Shown: piece after piece, positions 1-6,065 of the stretch | Position numbering within the stretch: the stretch's first letter is position 1 | Layout: each line of letters opens with the position of its first letter | Origin: RGIG1995 sp045126815 | GTDB taxonomy: Bacteria > Bacillota > Clostridia > Oscillospirales > CAG-272 | NCBI GenBank assembly: GCA_045126815.1 | Contig: JBGVPD010000003.1 | Location: 1 to 22,402 of the forward strand | Direction of reading: 5' to 3' | DNA: 22,402 nt | Position numbers and translations under genes: made by a program | Notes under the pieces: model-generated | Seen by the model: the letters and a program-made list of their open reading frames with translations, nothing else | Told to the model about the DNA's origin: nothing | The model's database searches: none

Positions 1-125
1 GGAACAAGCTGTCTTGTACAACAGAGGAGAGGTTTTATTCCGTACTTCTCATAAAAAAGTCTTGACGTTCCGTATGCATTTTCGTCACTTCCCAATACAA
101 TCGGGAAAAAGTTGTGTTTTGTCAT
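1..125 (-). CDS. ATP-grasp carboxylate-amine ligase, N-terminal fragment
   Basis: This is a partial gene: 41 codons from an ATG at 125 read leftwards off the window edge. The visible protein begins MTKHNFFPIVLGSDENAYGT and continues with FYEKYGIKPLL. That pattern (short lead, hydrophobic strand, G-x-D-x-NAYG, then an aromatic-rich helix and YGIK) is how PylC/D-aspartate-ligase-like ATP-grasp carboxylate-amine ligases begin; it is the pre-ATP-grasp Rossmann-like domain. The start is supported by a GAGG ribosome site about eight bases upstream. It lies 24 bases downstream of the asparagine-synthase-type gene in the same direction, so the two are probably cotranscribed. Family members join an amino acid to a carboxylate with ATP, for example D-Asp on the Lys side chain in peptidoglycan crossbridges. 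The catalytic domain is not in view, so substrate and even exact family are inferred from the N-terminus only. Confidence 0.62.
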   Translation of the reverse strand, partial: MTKHNFFPIVLGSDENAYGTSRLFYEKYGIKPLLCCTRQLV

Positions 126-149
126 TATGTCAACCTCATAACAAAGAAA

Positions 150-2006
150 TTATCTTAATATAAAGTACTGTTCATACCAAAGAAGGAAAGAGAAGACGGT
201 GTAGATAACACGCGCGTTATTTGCTTTGCCTTCAATATGTTCATTAAGTAAATTGTTTAAGAAATCGGTATCGAAAAATTCTTTTGCATAGTCTGCTGAA
301 AATTGTTTTCTAACCATATCACCATACTTTTTGTCTCTGATCCAAACTCTGAAAGGTACCATAAATCCGGCTTTTTTTCTGTTTGCCCATTCTTGAGGTA
401 TATGGGAAAGAGCCGCTTTTCTGAATGCTCTTTTGGTGTGTCTGCCTTTAGCTTTTTGTGTTGTTGTAAGAGTTTTTGCAACGTTCCAAACCTCTCTGTC
501 AAGGTAGGGAACTCTTGCTTCAAGCGAGTGAGCCATTGTCATTTTGTCGGCTTTTAGCAAGATATCATAGGGGAGCCAAAGGTTCATATCAAGATACATC
601 TTTTTTGTTAAATCGTCGCAATCTTTTACCTTTTCGTAAAAGGGTGCCGTAACGTCTTTATAAGTAAGTTCGCTTCTGTATTTTTCGTTTGTAATTCTGT
701 CGGCCAACTCGTCATTCATAATAAATGCTTGTCCGATATAGGTTTCTTCTACCGTTTGAGCATTTGTCTTGAAGAAGGTTCTTACGTGGTTAGACGGGAA
801 TTTTGCGAATGCCTTTGACAGAGATTTACGGAAAGAAAGGGGGAGTTTTTGATAAATTTTTGACGGAGTGCTTTGGATATACCAGTCATAACCGCCAAAC
901 AGCTCGTCAGCACCCTCTCCGCTTAAAACTACCTTAACGTCTTTTGCCGCAAGGGAAGAAAGGTAATAAAGGGGAACTGCAGAAAGATTTGCATGAGGTT
1001 CATCCGAATGGTACTGTACTGATGAAAGTGCATCAAAAAATTCATCGGGAGTAATTTCTTTAATTTTATTCGGAATATTTAATATATCGCATAGATCTTT
1101 TGCAAGATTAGTTTCGTCAAAGCCTTCGATTTGGAAACCTACGGAATATGTTTTCATAGGTTTGATTCTGCCTTTGCGGACCGTTGAAGCAACGTAACTT
1201 GAGTCAACGCCGCCCGAGAGGAACGAACCGACTTCAACGTCTGCTATCTGATGGTATTCAACGGAAGAAAGAACAGTTTCGTCAATAAGCTTAACAGCGT
1301 TATCAAACGAACGGCTTTCGGGAGAAAATACAGGCTCAAAATAACGAGTTTCTGTAAAGTTTCCGTCCTTATATTCAAAGTAGCAACCGGGTGTTAACTT
1401 AAATACGTTCTTGAACATACACTCTTTTGTGGGAGAATACTGGAATTCAAGATACATTTTCAATGCATCGGGATTTATTTCTTTTTTGAAATCGGGGTGG
1501 GGAAGAAATGATTTAATTTCTGAGCCAAAGATAAGTGTGTTATTGAATTTACCGTAATAAAAAGGTTTAATACCAAAATAATCGCGTGCACCGTAAAGGG
1601 TGTGTTCGACTTTGTCATAGATAACAAAAGCAAACATACCGCGAAGATAGGATGCAGTTTTTTCTTTGTAGACAGTGTAGGCGTTGAGTATAACTTCAGT
1701 ATCGGAGTGTGTGGAGAAAGTGCAGTTGTTTTCTTCGATAAGCTTTGAACGAAGTTCTCTGTAATTGTAAATTTCTCCGTTGAAGACAATAACGTATCTT
1801 CCGTCTTTAGAGTGGATCGGCTGGTCACCGCCCTCAAGGTCGATAATGCTGAGTCTTCTAAACCCTAAGGCAACGTGATCGTCTACAAAACTACCTTCGC
1901 TGTCAGGTCCTCTATGGATTATAGTATCGCTCATTTTTTTAATGAGCTCATTTCTGTTAATTAATTGTTGGCTGTCGTTTGAAAAAAATCCGGTAAAACC
2001 ACACAT
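150..2006 (-). CDS. asnB: asparagine synthase (glutamine-hydrolysing) family amidotransferase
   Basis: A 618-residue protein of normal length for class II AsnB. It opens MCGFTGFF, giving the N-terminal Cys2 nucleophile that releases ammonia from glutamine. The glutaminase domain (about 1-200) shows HRGPDSEG, LGFRRLSIID, FNGEIYNYRELR and SDTEV. The synthetase domain (about 220-600) has the PP-loop SGGVDSS and LSGEGADELFGGYDW, which bind ATP and the aspartyl substrate. It therefore transfers amide nitrogen from glutamine to a carboxylate with ATP to AMP. An AAGGA ribosome site precedes the ATG. The known family splits into free-Asn synthases and enzymes that amidate cell-envelope carboxylates (B. 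subtilis AsnB on peptidoglycan meso-DAP, Lactococcus AsnH on D-Asp). Its place between a MurE-like ligase and an ATP-grasp ligase favours an envelope role, but this is inference. Confidence 0.93.
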   Translation of the reverse strand: MCGFTGFFSNDSQQLINRNELIKKMSDTIIHRGPDSEGSFVDDHVALGFRRLSIIDLEGGDQPIHSKDGRYVIVFNGEIYNYRELRSKLIEENNCTFSTHSDTEVILNAYTVYKEKTASYLRGMFAFVIYDKVEHTLYGARDYFGIKPFYYGKFNNTLIFGSEIKSFLPHPDFKKEINPDALKMYLEFQYSPTKECMFKNVFKLTPGCYFEYKDGNFTETRYFEPVFSPESRSFDNAVKLIDETVLSSVEYHQIADVEVGSFLSGGVDSSYVASTVRKGRIKPMKTYSVGFQIEGFDETNLAKDLCDILNIPNKIKEITPDEFFDALSSVQYHSDEPHANLSAVPLYYLSSLAAKDVKVVLSGEGADELFGGYDWYIQSTPSKIYQKLPLSFRKSLSKAFAKFPSNHVRTFFKTNAQTVEETYIGQAFIMNDELADRITNEKYRSELTYKDVTAPFYEKVKDCDDLTKKMYLDMNLWLPYDILLKADKMTMAHSLEARVPYLDREVWNVAKTLTTTQKAKGRHTKRAFRKAALSHIPQEWANRKKAGFMVPFRVWIRDKKYGDMVRKQFSADYAKEFFDTDFLNNLLNEHIEGKANNARVIYTVFSFLLWYEQYFILR

Positions 2007-2033
2007 ATCAAGTGTCCTTTCAATCGTTAATAA

Positions 2034-3548
2034 TCAGTTTGCGTGAACAAAAAGAGAATCGTATTCTTTAAGAATATCTATTGATAACTGAGCGTCGGTA
2101 GGGCAATCCTCGTAGATTAGACCGCGTTTCAGTCTTGTTTCCTCGCCTTTGCCGGTGAAGAGAATAACTTTTTTATCTGCTTTAAAATCAAAAACTGCAT
2201 TTCTTATAGCTTGTCCACGGTCTTCAATTTTTACAAAGGGGCAATTTTCGATATTGGAGGCAATATCGTTTGCTATTGATTCAAAAGGTTCTTCGCCGGA
2301 ATCTTCTTCGGTTATAACTATATAATCGGAATGCTCGTCAGCTTCTTTTGCGAGGTCAACCCTTCTTAAATGAGCTTTGCAACCGGGACAACCGAATACG
2401 GATACTACTTTATATCCGGGATATTCGATCCCTACGGTGTTATAGAGTGCATTAAAACTCATTTTGTTGTGAGCGTAGTCAACGATAATGGCAACCTTTT
2501 CATCAGAACTCTTATACACCTGCATTCTTCCGCTAACACGTGCATTAATAAGTCCTTCTGAAATGTATTGTTCGGGTATCCCAAGTATATGGCAGACCGC
2601 TATCGCACAGAGTGCGTTTGAAACGTTAAATATACCGGGCATAGTAATGCACATCTCTTTTTCAAAATCGGGAGTTTTTACGTCAAAGTAAAAAGCATCG
2701 CCTCTTTTTTCAATAGATTTGCAGAAAATCGTATCATTTTCGTTTGTGCCGAAAGTGACAATATTACATTTACCTTTAGCTTCGTTTATAATTCTTTCGG
2801 AAAATTCCGAATCCGAATTAATACATGCATTTTTGCAAGAATCAAATATTTTTAGTTTTGAAGAGAAATAGTCTTCAAAGTCGGCGTGTTCAACGGGGCT
2901 GATGTGGTCGGTGCCAATGTTGGTAAATACAGCAACGTCAAAGTTTACCCCTGAAACGCGGTCGTATTTCAATGCTTGGCTTGACACTTCGCTGACAAGG
3001 TGGGTTATTCCCGATTTGTGCGCGTTATCAAAGTGTCTGTAAAATTCAACGGCTTCGGGAGTGGTTATATGTGATTCGAAATCAAGTACTCCGTCGTAAG
3101 TATCTATTGAAGAAACGACAGCGCATTTAGGTTTATTATTTGCTTTTAAATAGAGGTCAAGTATAGAGCGCAGATAATAAGTTACCGTGCTTTTACCCTT
3201 TGTGCCTGTAATGCCGATGGAAATAAGTTTGGCAGGGGAGTTATCAAAAAACAGAGTCGCAAGAATGGGCATGGCTTTTCTGATATCGTTAACCAAAATG
3301 CCGTTATTTTTACAAAACGGTTTTTCTGCAACGTAGCATATAGCGCCGGCATTAAAAGCGCTGTCGATGTAATCCGGCTTGAAATGTGCGCCTTTGCAGA
3401 TAAACATAGCGTTGTTTGTGATTTCTCTTGAGTCATACGTGAGACATTCGATTTCTTTGTTCAGATCGGTATCAGAAATGTTGTGCGAAACAAATAAGCC
3501 GTTTTTGTTTAAGGCTTGTATGTATTCGGAAATTTTTAGTTTTTTCAT
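2034..3548 (-). CDS. MurE-like Mur ligase of unknown amino-acid specificity
   Basis: A 504-residue protein with the full MurE layout. The N-terminal UDP-sugar-binding domain has LTYDSREI and is about 100 residues long. The central ATPase has P-loop GITGTKGKST, then TTPEA, EVSSQAL, TNIGTDHIS and the SSKLKIF lysine region (carbamylated in MurE). The C-terminal domain shows GRMQ, VDYAHN, VFGCPGCK and FTGKGEE. These enzymes link an amino acid to a UDP-MurNAc-peptide-type carboxylate with ATP. The residues that select the incoming amino acid are atypical: where DAP-type MurE has DNPR and GKGHE, this protein has ITEEDSGEEP and GKGEE. It is therefore probably not the housekeeping DAP-adding MurE but a paralogue with another substrate. 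It sits 71 bases after rpe and 27 bases before the asnB-type gene. The start is supported by a GAGGTCAGG ribosome site. Confidence 0.85.
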   Translation of the reverse strand: MKKLKISEYIQALNKNGLFVSHNISDTDLNKEIECLTYDSREITNNAMFICKGAHFKPDYIDSAFNAGAICYVAEKPFCKNNGILVNDIRKAMPILATLFFDNSPAKLISIGITGTKGKSTVTYYLRSILDLYLKANNKPKCAVVSSIDTYDGVLDFESHITTPEAVEFYRHFDNAHKSGITHLVSEVSSQALKYDRVSGVNFDVAVFTNIGTDHISPVEHADFEDYFSSKLKIFDSCKNACINSDSEFSERIINEAKGKCNIVTFGTNENDTIFCKSIEKRGDAFYFDVKTPDFEKEMCITMPGIFNVSNALCAIAVCHILGIPEQYISEGLINARVSGRMQVYKSSDEKVAIIVDYAHNKMSFNALYNTVGIEYPGYKVVSVFGCPGCKAHLRRVDLAKEADEHSDYIVITEEDSGEEPFESIANDIASNIENCPFVKIEDRGQAIRNAVFDFKADKKVILFTGKGEETRLKRGLIYEDCPTDAQLSIDILKEYDSLFVHAN

Positions 3549-3619
3549 AACCCTGACCTCGTTTGTGTTTTTTAAAATATAAGAAAATAAGCTGATTTTT
3601 TTGCTGCTGTAGAAAGAGT

Positions 3620-4261
3620 TTACTGAGCGTTTTTGCGTAATGTTTGAATTGCTGATGATACGTCTTCGTGTCCGAAAATTGCAGATCCTGCAACGATAAC
3701 GTTAGCGCCGGCTTTAACAACTTCGTTGATGTTGTCGGCATTTATACCGCCGTCAACTTCGATATCAAGTTCGGGTAAGAGTGCTCTTGCTTCTTTGATT
3801 TTATCCAATGATTCAGGAATAAAAGACTGACCGCCGAATCCCGGTTCAACAGACATAATAAGGAGCATATCAAACTGACCTATAAGCGGTTTTATAACGT
3901 CAACGGGAGTTTTTGGCTTTATTGAAAGACCGGCTTTCATGCCAAGATCTCTTATTTTTTTCAATGTCTCTTCAACGTTGTCGCAGCTTTCGTAGTGGAT
4001 TGTAATAATATCAGAACCCGCTTTGTAGAAATCATCTATATAACGGATCGGATCAACGATCATAAGGTGCGTATCAAATACCATCTTACTCTGTTTGCGA
4101 ATTGATTTTTGAACGCATGAGCCGAGAGATATATTGGGAACGAAAACACCGTCCATAACGTCGATATGTAAATATTCGGCGCCGCCTTGTTCAACCTTTT
4201 CGACATCATATCCGAGTTTAGAAAAATCGCTTGAAAGTATTGAGGGTGAAATTTTTATCAT
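3620..4261 (-). CDS. rpe: ribulose-phosphate 3-epimerase
   Basis: This protein of 213 residues interconverts D-ribulose 5-phosphate and D-xylulose 5-phosphate in the pentose phosphate pathway. It is a TIM-barrel enzyme: the start MIKISPSILSSDF, the metal and acid motif LHIDVMDGVFVPN, MSVEPGFGGQSF (phosphate and active-site loop), the second acid region VDGGIN and the phosphate-binding VAGSAIF are all present. The open frame extends 39 codons further upstream, but the ATG at 4261 is chosen because a strong GGAGG site lies nine bases before it and family proteins begin exactly here. The gene lies at the head of a minus-strand group with the MurE-like, asnB-type and ATP-grasp genes. No terminator is visible between rpe and the Mur ligase, so they may share a transcript, although the metabolic link is loose. 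Confidence 0.96.
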   Translation of the reverse strand: MIKISPSILSSDFSKLGYDVEKVEQGGAEYLHIDVMDGVFVPNISLGSCVQKSIRKQSKMVFDTHLMIVDPIRYIDDFYKAGSDIITIHYESCDNVEETLKKIRDLGMKAGLSIKPKTPVDVIKPLIGQFDMLLIMSVEPGFGGQSFIPESLDKIKEARALLPELDIEVDGGINADNINEVVKAGANVIVAGSAIFGHEDVSSAIQTLRKNAQ

Positions 4262-4414
4262 AGTATGTTTCCTCCGAAAAGAATTTGTTGGTAGATTGAA
4301 ATATTGATAATTATAAAAAAATTGCAAAAAGTGTTTTAAAGTATTGAATGTGTCAAGTGTCGAAAGTAACATAAACACATAAAATAATATCAGGTATGCA
4401 AAACGTAACAGATC

Positions 4415-4430
4415 GGGAAAAGGAAAAGGG
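4415..4430. repeat. homopurine mirror repeat
   Basis: The 16 bases GGGAAAAGGAAAAGGG read the same forwards and backwards on one strand (mirror symmetry) and are all purine. Such tracts can in principle form triplex DNA. In the rpe leader RNA it would be an all-pyrimidine run. It may simply be low-complexity sequence. Confidence 0.5.
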
Positions 4431-4488
4431 AAACCTTAAAAAACAAAGGATTGTGTGCTTTAAAATTTGAACCCATGTCTGCCGTTTT

Positions 4489-4517
4489 TATATAGATATC
4501 TATACTGCCTAAAGCAA
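4489..4517 (-). promoter_or_regulatory. candidate sigma-A promoter for rpe group
   Basis: On the minus strand TTGCTT (4517-4512) and TATATA (4494-4489) are separated by 17 bases, a normal sigma-A spacing with partial matches to both boxes. Transcription would begin near 4482 and give a leader of about 220 bases before rpe. A perfect palindrome overlaps the -10 box and spacer. The region is AT-rich, so chance matches are likely. Confidence 0.3.
4491..4504. repeat. 14-bp perfect palindrome
   Basis: TATAGATATCTATA is its own reverse complement. It overlaps the candidate minus-strand promoter upstream of rpe and could be an operator for a dimeric repressor. No matching regulator is encoded in the window. 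Confidence 0.4.
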
Positions 4518-4555
4518 TACAAATGTGACAGTATTAAGGAAATTAAATAAAATCT

Positions 4556-4583
4556 AACGGAGAGCATTTATTTGCTCTCTGTT
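4556..4583 (-). terminator. hairpin terminator after ispDF
   Basis: Inverted arms 4556-4566 and 4573-4583 (plus strand AACGGAGAGCA and TGCTCTCTGTT) pair over 11 positions with one weak pair and a six-base loop, starting seven bases after the ispDF stop. On the minus strand it is followed by AGATTTTATTT, an imperfect U-rich tract. On the plus strand it is followed by seven Ts, so it may work in both directions. It separates ispDF from the rpe group. Confidence 0.72.
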
Positions 4584-4589
4584 ATTTTT

Positions 4590-5834
4590 TTACAGTTTGG
4601 TGATAAGACAAACCGAATGGGCGGCAATACCGAGTTTTTCTCCCGTAAATCCCAGTCCCTCTTCGGTCGTTGCTTTGATGTTTATGCAAGACTTAGGAAC
4701 AGAGTATATTTTTGCAATATTTTCTTGCATTTGCTCTATATAGGGGCGAACTTTCGGTGATTGAAGAATTATCGTTGCATCTATATTTGAAACTTTATAA
4801 CCGTGTTCAAATAAAAGTTCTGCCGTTTTTTTTGCAAGAACGCAACTGTCTATATCTTTATACTTTTTATCGTTGTCGGGGAAGTGAAGACCGATATCGC
4901 CAAGTCCTAACGCTCCTATAACGGAGTCCATTATTGCATGGACAAGTACGTCTGCATCCGAATGACCGTAAAGTCCTTTATCGTGAGGAATTGTAACTCC
5001 TCCTAAAATGAGTTTTCTGCCTTCAACGAGTCTGTGTACGTCATATCCGTGACCTATTCTCATATACAAATTCCCCTTGTTTTCTCTATCTCTGATAATC
5101 GCGTCAGCCAAAACCAGATCGTCTTTGGTGGTTATTTTCAGATTGTTTCTTCCACAGTCAACAAGCTTGATCTTGAAACCGTAATGTTCGACGAGCATAC
5201 AGTCGTCGGTTACGGTTAATCCTTCTGATTTTGCCGAATATGCACAAGCTCTGTAAATGTCTGTTTTGAACACTTGAGGGGTTTGTGCTGACCTTGCTTT
5301 TTCTCTGTCGGGAGTTGACTCTATATTTGAATCGGAATCTGCCATTTTTAAAGTATCGTAAATTTTAGATGAAGCGCAAGAGCAACCGCAGGCGTAAGCA
5401 GAACGTAATACGTCTCTTATATTTTCCTGTGTGATAAGACATCTGACACCGTCGTGGATACATACGAATTTTGATCTGTCGGATATAGCCTTAAACCCGT
5501 TAAGTACAGAGTCTTGTCTGGTGGGGCCGCCTTTTACGGTCTTTTTGATTTTAGTAAGACCGTATTTACTGATGACTTCCGGATATATATCTAATTCGTC
5601 TTCTTTTGAAACTACGATGATTTCGTCGATGTAAGGCGATGTTTGGAACTGCAAAAGTGTTCTTACGATGACGGGAAGACCGCAAATTTCAATAAATTGC
5701 TTTGTTTCGCCGTTTTGTGTTTTCATACGCGTTCCGCTTCCGCCTACAGTAACGATTGCAGAAGTGTATGGTTTAAAAAGAGGGACTGTAACTTTATCTG
5801 TTGTCTTTTTTAAGAAATTAGAAAATTTGCCCAT
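4590..5834 (-). CDS. ispDF: bifunctional IspD/IspF, MEP isoprenoid pathway
   Basis: A 414-residue fusion. Residues about 22-250 are IspD (2-C-methyl-D-erythritol 4-phosphate cytidylyltransferase). They show VGGSGTRM with TKQF (nucleotide loop, Arg and Lys kept), HDGVR, YDTLK, the Arg before AQTPQVF, TDDCMLVE and NLKITTKDDL. Residues 258-414 are IspF (2-C-methyl-D-erythritol 2,4-cyclodiphosphate synthase). They show RIGHGYDVHRL with the zinc-binding Asp and His, GHSDADVLVHA, LGDIGLHFPD and ATTEEGLGFTG. The protein thus catalyses two non-consecutive steps towards IPP/DMAPP; IspE is not in the window. Some IspD motifs deviate (VGG for AAG, VRC for ARP), but the residues that contact substrate are kept. 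A GGAGG site supports the start. The gene is divergent from cdaA and is closed by its own terminator, so it is probably transcribed alone. Confidence 0.95.
   Translation of the reverse strand: MGKFSNFLKKTTDKVTVPLFKPYTSAIVTVGGSGTRMKTQNGETKQFIEICGLPVIVRTLLQFQTSPYIDEIIVVSKEDELDIYPEVISKYGLTKIKKTVKGGPTRQDSVLNGFKAISDRSKFVCIHDGVRCLITQENIRDVLRSAYACGCSCASSKIYDTLKMADSDSNIESTPDREKARSAQTPQVFKTDIYRACAYSAKSEGLTVTDDCMLVEHYGFKIKLVDCGRNNLKITTKDDLVLADAIIRDRENKGNLYMRIGHGYDVHRLVEGRKLILGGVTIPHDKGLYGHSDADVLVHAIMDSVIGALGLGDIGLHFPDNDKKYKDIDSCVLAKKTAELLFEHGYKVSNIDATIILQSPKVRPYIEQMQENIAKIYSVPKSCINIKATTEEGLGFTGEKLGIAAHSVCLITKL
5061..5078 (-). promoter_or_regulatory. internal ribosome site and ATG at the IspF boundary
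   Basis: Inside ispDF, exactly where the IspF domain begins (Met258, then RIGHGYDVHRL), an in-frame ATG (5063-5061) is preceded by AAGGGG (5078-5073) with nine bases between. This is a normal Shine-Dalgarno arrangement and could allow a free IspF to be made from the same mRNA, or be a relic of a former separate gene. Confidence 0.45.
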
Positions 5835-5859
5835 TTGATCCTCCTGCGTATTATTATGT

Positions 5860-5873
5860 AAACGAAATCGTTT
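5860..5873. promoter_or_regulatory. inverted repeat downstream of the ispDF promoter
   Basis: AAACGA and TCGTTT are perfect 6-bp arms around AA. The element lies between the ispDF -10 box and its ribosome site, roughly at +10 to +25 of the expected transcript, a typical place for a repressor operator. The CG-containing arms stand out from the AT-rich surroundings. The regulator is unknown. Confidence 0.4.
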
Positions 5874-5890
5874 GTCGCATAATTACAGTT

Positions 5891-5899
5891 ATTATAACA
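5891..5899 (-). promoter_or_regulatory. extended -10 promoter for ispDF
   Basis: On the minus strand TGTTATAAT (5899-5891) is a perfect extended -10 element (TGn plus TATAAT). No good -35 hexamer is seen at 16-18 bases, which is tolerable for an extended -10 promoter. The expected start near 5884 gives a leader of about 50 bases before the ispDF ATG. Confidence 0.6.
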
Positions 5900-6012
5900 C
5901 AAGATACTGCTGAAAATCTACAATTTTTCAAATATTTTATAAAAATATTTATATCTTTGTATCTTTTTTGAAAAAACATAGGGAATTGCGGATAAAAATT
6001 GCAGGAAACTAT

Positions 6013-6040
6013 TTGCAAACGGAAATATATATGTTATAAT
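6013..6040 (+). promoter_or_regulatory. sigma-A promoter for the cdaA gene train
   Basis: TTGCAA (6013-6018), a 16-base spacer and a perfect TATAAT (6035-6040) with an upstream TG (extended -10). A second TATAAT lies at 6044-6049. Transcription should begin near 6047, leaving only about 20 bases before the cdaA start codon. Confidence 0.65.
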
Positions 6041-6065
6041 ATATATAATATAGACTAAATGGGCG

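Larger units (their letters stand above)
4262..4555. other. non-coding stretch upstream of rpe
   Basis: There is no credible gene in these 294 bases; reading frames are short and lack family resemblance. The stretch should carry the rpe promoter and leader. It contains a 14-bp palindrome, a homopurine mirror repeat and a candidate minus-strand promoter, listed separately. A perfect TTGACA on the minus strand (4351-4356) has no good -10 box at normal spacing, and a TATAAT (4310-4315, minus) has no good -35. No riboswitch class was recognised. Confidence 0.6.

Noticed and set aside
257..1837. Several frames of 84-120 codons inside the asnB-type gene on both strands.
   Set aside because: They overlap a gene with complete family motifs, have no family resemblance and no ribosome sites; they are shadows.
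4351..4356. Perfect TTGACA on the minus strand upstream of rpe.
   Set aside because: At 15-18 bases downstream the hexamers do not resemble TATAAT, so it was not called as a promoter.
4262..4378. A 39-codon upstream extension of the rpe frame.
   Set aside because: Family proteins start at MIKISPSILS, and a strong GGAGG sits directly before that ATG; the extension is hydrophobic and unlike any leader known for the enzyme.
4465..4473. GGTTCAAAT on the minus strand, resembling a tRNA T-loop.
   Set aside because: The flanking bases do not form the T stem, and no acceptor or anticodon arm can be built around it.
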